DNA of 64,000 nt from an uncultured Alphaproteobacteria bacterium. GTDB taxonomy: Bacteria > Pseudomonadota > Alphaproteobacteria > RF32 > CAG-239. Below are positions 1-5,789 of the stretch, piece after piece (within the stretch, counting starts at the first letter, position 1; every line of letters begins with the position of its first letter). Location: NCBI GenBank assembly GCA_934276635.1, contig CAKQTH010000006.1, positions 1 through 64,000 on the forward strand, given 5' to 3'. The notes beneath the pieces are model-generated. The model was not told the origin of the DNA. It made no database searches and worked only from the letters and a program-made list of their open reading frames with translations. The position numbers were made by a program, and so were the translations under genes.

Positions 1-1335
1 ATACGCGGCATCAAATGTAATCTCGCCACGGCCTTTGATATCGTTAAACAAATTAAATTTACCACTCCCGTCCCCGGCAAAGTTAACTATGGCATCATTA
101 CCATCATTGTAAATGTTGTCATAAAAAGTGAATGCTCCGTTAGTGTTGCCCGTAAAGGTCAGAGTTCCTCTATTGTAAATTCCGCTTCCTTTACCTGAAG
201 CCGCAGTGTTGCCTTTGAACCAAACTTCATTAAGCAGTCCGTCGGTTGTGTCCGCCGCGTCGGCTACCAGATTGATTGTGCCTTTATTATAAATTGCGCC
301 ACCACCTTCATTGGTATCACTCGCTTTATTATTTTCAAAAGTTGCACTCAATGTCTCGATTGTGCCACCATTATAAACTGCTCCACCAAAGTCTGCGGTA
401 TTACCTGTAAAAGTAGAGCTTGTGATACTTGAAATTGTGCCGTTACTATTCCAAATCGCCCCGCCGCCGTTGCCTGTTGCACTATTTCCGGTAAAAGTAG
501 AGCCGATAATATTCGAGATTGTGGCACTATTATTATAAATCGCTCCGCCGCCGTTGCCTGTTGCACTATTTCCGGTAAAAGTAGAGCCGGTTATACTTGA
601 GATTGTACCACCACCCTTATTAACAATCACCCCATTATAAATCGCCCCGCCGCCGTACGGTGCAGTATTTCCGGTAAAAGTAGAGCTGGTAATACTTGAG
701 ATTGTGCCGTTATTCCAAATCGCCCCGCCGCTCCCGTATGTGCCATTGTTTGCACTATTTCCAGTAAAAGTCGAGCCGGTTATACTTGAGATTGTGCCGT
801 TACTAACAATCGCCCCGCCATGTGATGCATTATTATTTTCAAAAGTTGCGCTCAATGTCCCTATTGTGCCATTATAATTATCAATCGCCCCACCGCCGTG
901 CAGTGTAGTATTTCCGGTAAAAGTAGAGCTGGTAATATTTGAGATTGTGCCACTATTATTATAAATCGCTCCGCCGACAGCTCTGTTTGATGTATGATTA
1001 AACCCGTTTAATTCGACATTTGACAATGTTAATTTTTTGCCGGATTCATTTTGTATAAACTCCCTACTAAAAGTCACCCCGTCAGCGGCGGAGATTGCAA
1101 ATTTATTACCATCTTTGCTGGAAATATTTATATCGCGGTTGAGAGCTAATGAATAAGCGGAATCAACGGTAATATTGCCGGTTAAGATGATGTCGGTTTC
1201 CGTGCCCGAAGTGATTGCGTTTTTGAAATCAGCCCAAGTACCGACCTCAATTGCGGCGTTCGCTGTGCTAGCCAACGAGATTCCGCAAATCGCACTTGTG
1301 GTTAAAAGAATTTTTTTGAAAGCAAAAAAGCTCAT
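1..1335 (-). CDS. Autotransporter with Pmp-like repeat passenger, 5' part (runs off left edge)
   Basis: The frame opens at ATG 1335-1333, seven bases after GGAG, and stays open for 445 codons to the window edge, so the C-terminal beta-barrel is not seen. A Sec signal peptide (residues 1-27, ending ANA) leads into a segment almost identical to the N-terminus of the autotransporter at 30082-32592 (starting AIEVGTWADFKNAI). From about residue 115 come roughly nine short repeats built on GGAI(Y/W)N, GTISSI and STFTGN. This is the GGAI/FxxN style of chlamydial polymorphic membrane proteins and related beta-helix passengers. The product is probably an exported surface adhesin or antigen (inference). 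The repeats are very alike at DNA level, so copy number could change by recombination. A homopolymer-bearing promoter lies upstream at 1507-1533. Confidence 0.85.
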   Translation of the reverse strand, partial: MSFFAFKKILLTTSAICGISLASTANAAIEVGTWADFKNAITSGTETDIILTGNITVDSAYSLALNRDINISSKDGNKFAISAADGVTFSREFIQNESGKKLTLSNVELNGFNHTSNRAVGGAIYNNSGTISNITSSTFTGNTTLHGGGAIDNYNGTIGTLSATFENNNASHGGAIVSNGTISSITGSTFTGNSANNGTYGSGGAIWNNGTISSITSSTFTGNTAPYGGGAIYNGVIVNKGGGTISSITGSTFTGNSATGNGGGAIYNNSATISNIIGSTFTGNSATGNGGGAIWNSNGTISSITSSTFTGNTADFGGAVYNGGTIETLSATFENNKASDTNEGGGAIYNKGTINLVADAADTTDGLLNEVWFKGNTAASGKGSGIYNRGTLTFTGNTNGAFTFYDNIYNDGNDAIVNFAGDGSGKFNLFNDIKGRGEITFDAAY

Positions 1336-1421
1336 AATTGCGCTCCTATAATATGTTTTAAAAATCCGCAAAGTTGCCGATTCGCGCAATCGCCTTTTTT
1401 AAGCCCATAGTTCAATCAAAA

Positions 1422-1438
1422 ATTATCATATTGATAAT
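1422..1438. promoter_or_regulatory. 17-bp palindrome in autotransporter leader
   Basis: ATTATCA and TGATAAT are perfect 7-bp arms around a TAT centre, between the poly-G promoter and the autotransporter start. The shape suits an operator for a dimeric regulator. The AT-rich GATAAT flavour is faintly Fur-like but does not match a full Fur box. No regulator can be named. Confidence 0.35.
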
Positions 1439-1506
1439 ACTTGCTTTTTGTTGCGTTTTATGAGCCGTAAAAACCCGCGCAAACCTTGCAATTCTTTAAT
1501 GCTTCC

Positions 1507-1533
1507 AGTCTACCCCCCCCCGCCGATTGTCAA
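1507..1533 (-). promoter_or_regulatory. Poly-G promoter of autotransporter 1 (G9 in spacer)
   Basis: Read leftwards: TTGACA (1533-1528), a 15-base spacer made of ATCGGC plus nine G (1521-1513), then TAGACT (1512-1507), which matches four of six -10 positions. A 17-base spacer would need eleven G. The layout resembles known phase-variable promoters in which a homopolymer sets the -35/-10 distance. The same module, apart from one fewer G, lies at 32688-32713. Confidence 0.6.
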
Positions 1534-1554
1534 GCTTTTTTTTCAAAAAGCGAA

Positions 1555-1581
1555 AAAAAAGATGCCCTATTTGAGGGCATC
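1555..1581 (-). terminator. Terminator of gene 1567-2283
   Basis: GATGCCCT and AGGGCATC pair around ATTTG. On the minus strand the stem is followed by a T run. The stop codon of the gene (1569-1567) lies inside the hairpin. Confidence 0.8.
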
Positions 1582-2283
1582 TTTTGGAGTTTGGGTTCTT
1601 CTTTCGACCTCATCGGTGATTTGTTTGTAAAACATCGCGAGAGATGATTGAACCTGAGGATTTTGCGAAGACGCAATGTCTTTGAGCAGATTGTCGGCCA
1701 AATATTGCAGCTCGCTCAAGCTCATCCGACATTTGTCTTTGTGCGAATATCCGCGAGGAAGTTCTTCGGACGCGGCAGCGGCAATATTATATATCTCCGA
1801 CCAATTGTGATATCCGGCGCTTGTTGGATTTTGCCCGTAATAATCACAAAAAATCGAAGAAACCGCCAACATCGCAGGAGCAGAAAAATCAATAGTGTCC
1901 TGCATCAGGGCAATTTGCTCGTCTAAAATCCTTTTCTTTTCGTTGGCCTCTGTGCTTTTTGCTCCTTCAAGCGACTCGCGCAGCTCTTTGGCATCTTTTT
2001 GATTCGACGAAACATAGGATAGGTGCTTGACCATCTCGGTATAGTCATCAAAAAGCGATGCTTCTTGAGCCAAAAAGGAAGAAACGACCCTGACACGGAT
2101 GCTGAACCAAAAACGGAGTTCCGATTTGTCCATCAACGCGCCATAGTTTACCATAAGCTCAAGAGCGGTCAGATAAAGGGTCAGCGCATCGGCCATCGTA
2201 ATCTGTTTGTTGTCCAAGTCTTTTAGCACGGCTTGGTGCTTTTCAGAAATTTGTTTTCTGATTTCTTCAGGAATTTTGTTCAT
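1567..2283 (-). CDS. Paralogous-family protein, short form (unknown function)
   Basis: 238 residues, no signal peptide, no membrane segment, rich in predicted helix; probably cytoplasmic. I do not recognise the family. It is collinear with 4558-5274, which has the same length and the same start pattern (EEIRKQISE). Shared landmarks are an acidic E-x-x-(F/Y)-W patch (residues 51-60 here), CDYYG (146-150), WSEIYN (161-166), RGYS (177-180) and RMSLSEL (186-192). The same core recurs in 2418-3245, 3377-4444 and 58255-59244. The gene stands alone, with its own promoter (2329-2357), an AU-rich leader without a Shine-Dalgarno, and its own terminator. Function unknown. Confidence 0.8.
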   Translation of the reverse strand: MNKIPEEIRKQISEKHQAVLKDLDNKQITMADALTLYLTALELMVNYGALMDKSELRFWFSIRVRVVSSFLAQEASLFDDYTEMVKHLSYVSSNQKDAKELRESLEGAKSTEANEKKRILDEQIALMQDTIDFSAPAMLAVSSIFCDYYGQNPTSAGYHNWSEIYNIAAAASEELPRGYSHKDKCRMSLSELQYLADNLLKDIASSQNPQVQSSLAMFYKQITDEVERRTQTPKDALK

Positions 2284-2328
2284 AATTATAAATATTTTAA
2301 GAAGTTAATAATAAAATTTGTAATGCAG

Positions 2329-2357
2329 ATTATGACAAAAAACACCGCCAATGTCAA
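2329..2357 (-). promoter_or_regulatory. Family promoter, gene 1567-2283
   Basis: TTGACA (2357-2352), 17-base spacer, CATAAT (2334-2329). A second TTGACA lies 14 bases upstream. The leader carries the shared TTATTATTAACTT and reaches the ATG with no Shine-Dalgarno. Confidence 0.8.
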
Positions 2358-2380
2358 GCGAATTTTGTCAATAAAGACAC

Positions 2381-2411
2381 AAAAAAAGACACCATGAAAA
2401 AGGTGTCTTTT
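2381..2411 (-). terminator. Terminator of gene 2418-3245
   Basis: AAAGACACC and GGTGTCTTT form the stem, followed on the minus strand by a T run, directly after the stop codon. Confidence 0.8.
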
Positions 2412-2417
2412 GAACAA

Positions 2418-3245
2418 TCAGAAGAATTTTGAATAAAGATAGCCTTTTATTTTGGCCAGCTTTTTTGTCTCTTTGTTGCTGCGGCCGATAAGAACTTCTT
2501 GGTCAATCAGCTCTACAACAGGTTGAAGACTTTTCTCGTCGGTGCCGTTTTCCTTTTCATTTACGAGCTCTTTGGCAAGATACAAAATCTCTTCGACGCT
2601 CATTTGGCGCAAGTCATTTGCGGTGTAGCCCCGGCGCGGCAGATTTAGCGCATCGGCAGCCATGTTGTGAATGTCGTGCCAAATGGTGTAGGCGGCGCCA
2701 AAGTTTTGTCCGACGACCGACTCATCATACGACACATCAAATTCGGCACTTTCCGAATATATGTCGCAGTAGCATTTTGCCAGTCTGAGAGCGTGAACGC
2801 AGTCGTTTCGCATGTCTTCCATAATAGAGGCGGCAACGCGGCTTCCGTTGGCGATTTTTTGCATTTCTTCAGCGGACGGGGCGGAGCTTGCAGATGTCAA
2901 ACGCGGAAAATTTGAACGCAGTCTAAAATAGTCATGTGCCCAAATTTTGGCGGAAATACGGAGTTTCGGTTTGTCAAACCCGCACAACATAAGCAATTTT
3001 GCTTTTTCGTACGAACGCTCCCAAAACTCTTTTTCGTTTTCTGACATTTTGTTGCGATTTGTGACTGCATCACAACCGCAATGGCTGATTTCATCGGATT
3101 CTGCTGACTTACCATGAATGAAAAACCAGGCTGCGGCAGCAATTTCGTAAGCACGCAAAATGTCTTTTTCCGCAGCGGAACCATAGCCGGACAAGGCCTT
3201 AGCAACGAATCTTTTTTCTTCTTCACTGATTTTGATTTTGTTCAT
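2418..3245 (-). CDS. Paralogous-family protein, intermediate form (unknown function)
   Basis: 275 residues, no signal peptide. Family landmarks: KEFW near residues 72-75 after an acidic stretch, CD at 160-161, WHDIHN (189-194), RRGYT (204-208) and QMSVEEI (214-220). It carries extra cysteines near residues 56-58 (CGC) that the short forms lack. Second of four tandem copies, each with its own promoter and terminator, so this is not an operon. As in its siblings there is no ribosome binding site before the ATG. Function unknown. Confidence 0.8.
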   Translation of the reverse strand: MNKIKISEEEKRFVAKALSGYGSAAEKDILRAYEIAAAAWFFIHGKSAESDEISHCGCDAVTNRNKMSENEKEFWERSYEKAKLLMLCGFDKPKLRISAKIWAHDYFRLRSNFPRLTSASSAPSAEEMQKIANGSRVAASIMEDMRNDCVHALRLAKCYCDIYSESAEFDVSYDESVVGQNFGAAYTIWHDIHNMAADALNLPRRGYTANDLRQMSVEEILYLAKELVNEKENGTDEKSLQPVVELIDQEVLIGRSNKETKKLAKIKGYLYSKFF

Positions 3246-3287
3246 AATAATGAAATTTTAGTAGTGAATAATAAATTTATGTTGCTG

Positions 3288-3316
3288 ATATTGGCACAAA
3301 ATTCTACGGCTGTCAA
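3288..3316 (-). promoter_or_regulatory. Family promoter, gene 2418-3245
   Basis: TTGACA (3316-3311), 17-base spacer, CAATAT (3293-3288). A second TTGACA starts 13 bases upstream. The leader contains TTATTATTCACTA. Confidence 0.75.
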
Positions 3317-3340
3317 GCTTTTTTGTCAATAAACGGGTGC

Positions 3341-3370
3341 AAAAAAAGACACCCGAAAAGGGGTGCCTTT
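3341..3370 (-). terminator. Terminator of gene 3377-4444
   Basis: AAAGACACCC and GGGTGCCTTT pair with one mismatch, followed on the minus strand by a T run. Confidence 0.75.
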
Positions 3371-3376
3371 TGAAAA

Positions 3377-4444
3377 TCAGCAGAACTTGTATTCTCTCAA
3401 ATACATATGTCCCTTAGCCTCTAAGCGCAAAATAAACAAATTATGCAGCATCTTTTCCAAAACCTCTTCCAGCATATCCTGCTTTTCGGGGCAAGGCTCG
3501 TCCATGAGCATCTTTTTTGTTTGTTGCATACAGAGCCTTAAGATAAAAATTTCCTCTTCAAGCTCCTTTCTTTTGAGCTGTCCGGCGGTCAAAAGCGGTT
3601 TTGCTTTGCAAAGATTTTTGTACAAAATCTGCTTGAGCATTTCGTCGTTTTGTCCGGCTTCGCACAAATCGCGGAGATGAAGCTCATAATCCAAAGCCTT
3701 TGCCGCTTTTTGCATTTTTGCTTTTTTTGCGGCATTTTTTTCTTGGCAGAGGTCAATCTTCAACAGGTCGCTGCAATATTGCATGGCGTCCGGACTCATT
3801 CTTCTGATATCGCGGCGGGTAAATCCGTATTGAGGGACACCGAGCCGCGTCGACAAAGAGTTGTAGATTCGAAACCAAGTACTGAATTTTGTATTCGGTT
3901 CGACCCGGTGGCGATGCAAATCACAATAAATTTCAGCCAGGCTGCGATAGAAAACGGCGTTGGCAACAACGGCTCCCAGCTCTTCTTCAAGCTGTGCATC
4001 GCCATCTGCAATTTTGCATAAGTTTGCGGTCTGCAAATTCAGTTTGGCATCTCTGATTTGCGGATTTTTGCGGAACAGCGCATTAAAATCAATGACTTTT
4101 TCCCACGCTTTGTCAATCAAACTTTCCTCGCTGTAATATTGAAGCACAAGTTTGAACTGTCCGTAAACATTGCGCCAATACGCAGCCTCGTTTTCAGGCA
4201 TCAATCCCGAAAGGTCAAACACCGCCCGAGATGAAATTTTGTACGCCTTTACCAAATCGGAAAGGTTGATGATGCCGCTTGCCAGAGTGTTGCGAAGTTC
4301 AAGCGGAGAAATTACAATCGTAAAATACTGACAGAGTCTTGAAAATTGTGCATTCCCGGCCGAAGCATCGAAAAGACTTTTTTGCAAAAGTACCTGCTCG
4401 ATAAATTTGCGATTTTTTTCGCTAATCTGATTTTTTGTTCCCAT
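3377..4444 (-). CDS. Paralogous-family protein, long form (unknown function)
   Basis: 355 residues, the longest family member seen. Landmarks: KAYKISS (66-72), an acidic patch ending in YW (89-90), CD (174-175), WFRIYN (190-195), YGFT (206-209) and RMSPDAM (215-221). About 115 further residues follow, rich in charged helix and probably partly coiled coil, an extension shared only with 58255-59244 (both have ILYKNL at its start). The broken copy at 29570-29865 matches the first 110 residues or so. Own promoter, own terminator, no Shine-Dalgarno. Function unknown. Confidence 0.8.
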   Translation of the reverse strand: MGTKNQISEKNRKFIEQVLLQKSLFDASAGNAQFSRLCQYFTIVISPLELRNTLASGIINLSDLVKAYKISSRAVFDLSGLMPENEAAYWRNVYGQFKLVLQYYSEESLIDKAWEKVIDFNALFRKNPQIRDAKLNLQTANLCKIADGDAQLEEELGAVVANAVFYRSLAEIYCDLHRHRVEPNTKFSTWFRIYNSLSTRLGVPQYGFTRRDIRRMSPDAMQYCSDLLKIDLCQEKNAAKKAKMQKAAKALDYELHLRDLCEAGQNDEMLKQILYKNLCKAKPLLTAGQLKRKELEEEIFILRLCMQQTKKMLMDEPCPEKQDMLEEVLEKMLHNLFILRLEAKGHMYLREYKFC

Positions 4445-4487
4445 AATGATAAAAATTTAGAAGTTAATAATAAAGTTTATGAAACGA

Positions 4488-4516
4488 ATTATGACAAAAA
4501 ATGCCGTTATTGTCAA
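4488..4516 (-). promoter_or_regulatory. Family promoter, gene 3377-4444
   Basis: TTGACA (4516-4511), 17-base spacer, CATAAT (4493-4488). A second TTGACA lies 14 bases upstream. The leader carries TTATTATTAACTT. Confidence 0.8.
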
Positions 4517-4540
4517 GTGCGTTTTGTCAATATCGGGCAC

Positions 4541-4571
4541 AAAAAAAAGAGCACCCGTTATCGGGCACTCT
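4541..4571 (-). terminator. Terminator of gene 4558-5274
   Basis: GAGCACCCG and CGGGCACTC form a stem with two internal mismatches, followed on the minus strand by a T run. It overlaps the last codons. Confidence 0.65.
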
Positions 4572-5274
4572 TGTCAAGTACGGCGGCTCTTGCTTTGAGC
4601 TCGTCTTCTATTTGCTGTAAAAACACGCACAAAGTTGATTCTACATAGCGGTTCGGCTCATCGGCAATTCGTTTGACCAGATTGTCCGCAACAAACTTCA
4701 GTTCGTTGTAGTGCATGCGGAACAAATCTTTTTTTGAATAGCCGCGCCGCAAATCTCCGGAAACCAAAGCTGCGGTGTTGAAAATGTCTGTCCAGACCTG
4801 ATATCCTTTGCTTTTCGGGTCGCTGCCATAAAAATCGCAATAGATACCGACGGTAGGGTAGAGCATAAAGATGCTGAGCGGAACAAGCGTTTTGTAAAAA
4901 GAGAGAGAATCTTTTATTCCCTGTCTCTTTTTTTCTGCTTCTTCACCGGTTGCCGTTTCGAGTTTTTTGAGCTCGGCACAGTAAGAGGTGATTTTGAGGC
5001 GGGTCTTTTCAAGATATTGCTTTGTCTCGTTAAAAGTCTCAAATATGACACTCTCGTTTGCAACAAAAGTGTCCATCATCGATTTTCGAACATCAAGCCA
5101 ATAGTTCAGCTCATCTTTTTCTAGCATCATACCGTAATTTGACAAAACATCAAGGCAGATGCCGTAAACTCTGACACCATCAATCATCAACATCGGGCCG
5201 TTTGAAGTCAGTCTGACAACTTCTTTTTGCGCCTCAGAAATTTGCTTTCTGATTTCTTCGGATAATTTTTCCAT
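4558..5274 (-). CDS. Paralogous-family protein, short form (unknown function)
   Basis: 238 residues from the ATG at 5274, the start implied by alignment with 1567-2283 (MEKLSEEIRK against MNKIPEEIRK). The frame is open further upstream, but that would cross the promoter. Landmarks fall at the same residue numbers as in 1567-2283: DELNYW (54-59), CDFYG (146-150), WTDIFN (161-166) and RRGYS (176-180), so the two are close duplicates. Own promoter at 5317-5345. Function unknown. Confidence 0.8.
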   Translation of the reverse strand: MEKLSEEIRKQISEAQKEVVRLTSNGPMLMIDGVRVYGICLDVLSNYGMMLEKDELNYWLDVRKSMMDTFVANESVIFETFNETKQYLEKTRLKITSYCAELKKLETATGEEAEKKRQGIKDSLSFYKTLVPLSIFMLYPTVGIYCDFYGSDPKSKGYQVWTDIFNTAALVSGDLRRGYSKKDLFRMHYNELKFVADNLVKRIADEPNRYVESTLCVFLQQIEDELKARAAVLDKSAR

Positions 5275-5316
5275 AATGATATAATTTGAAAAGTTAATAA
5301 TAAAGTTATTGCAAAA

Positions 5317-5345
5317 AATATGACAAAAAAGACGGCGATTGTCAA
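5317..5345 (-). promoter_or_regulatory. Family promoter, gene 4558-5274
   Basis: TTGACA (5345-5340), 17-base spacer, CATATT (5322-5317). The leader has TTATTATTAACTT and no Shine-Dalgarno. The extra upstream TTGACA of the other copies is not seen here. Confidence 0.75.
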
Positions 5346-5789
5346 GATGTTTTGCCGAAAGATATAAAAATTTTATGACAAACAAGAAAAAACTGTTGTA
5401 TTTGAAAAAGAAATTGTATATTGTTGTGAACAGTCAACGCGAGAGATTATCGGGTTTGAGCCTGCGAAGGTATAAATGTTTGTTTTTTGGTTCAAATTGC
5501 GATACAGCCGTTTTTCATGGCGAAAGATGTGCGCCGCGTTGAATATGAGTTTTGTCAGGTTTATGCGCTTTCGGGATAGAAACTAATCAAGAAGAACTAA
5601 AAATATCCCCAAAGCTGCGGAAAATATTTGCGAATTCAAGCTGCTCGGCGACATTTTTTATAAGGCTGGCTTATTTCGCTTTTGTGATACGGCTTTTGCG
5701 TTTTGCAGCGGCCTCCTTTGTTAATAAACCTGATAAGTTGCGCGGATATGGTGCTTTTTTTGAAAAGCGCCCGGAATATGAGGTTTATG
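5346..5789. other. Gene-free stretch, possible long rne leader
   Basis: Only short unsupported frames occur here. A weak promoter-like pair, TTGTAT and TATATT 15 bases apart, lies near 5397-5423 on the plus strand and would give an rne leader of over 350 bases. RNase E mRNAs in other proteobacteria have long self-regulating leaders, but no specific structure was identified here. Confidence 0.35.

Noticed and set aside
300..1000. Regularly spaced repeats that could look like a CRISPR array
   Set aside because: The units are in one open frame, vary in length and encode a GGAI/STFTGN protein repeat; no constant repeat-spacer pattern and no cas genes.
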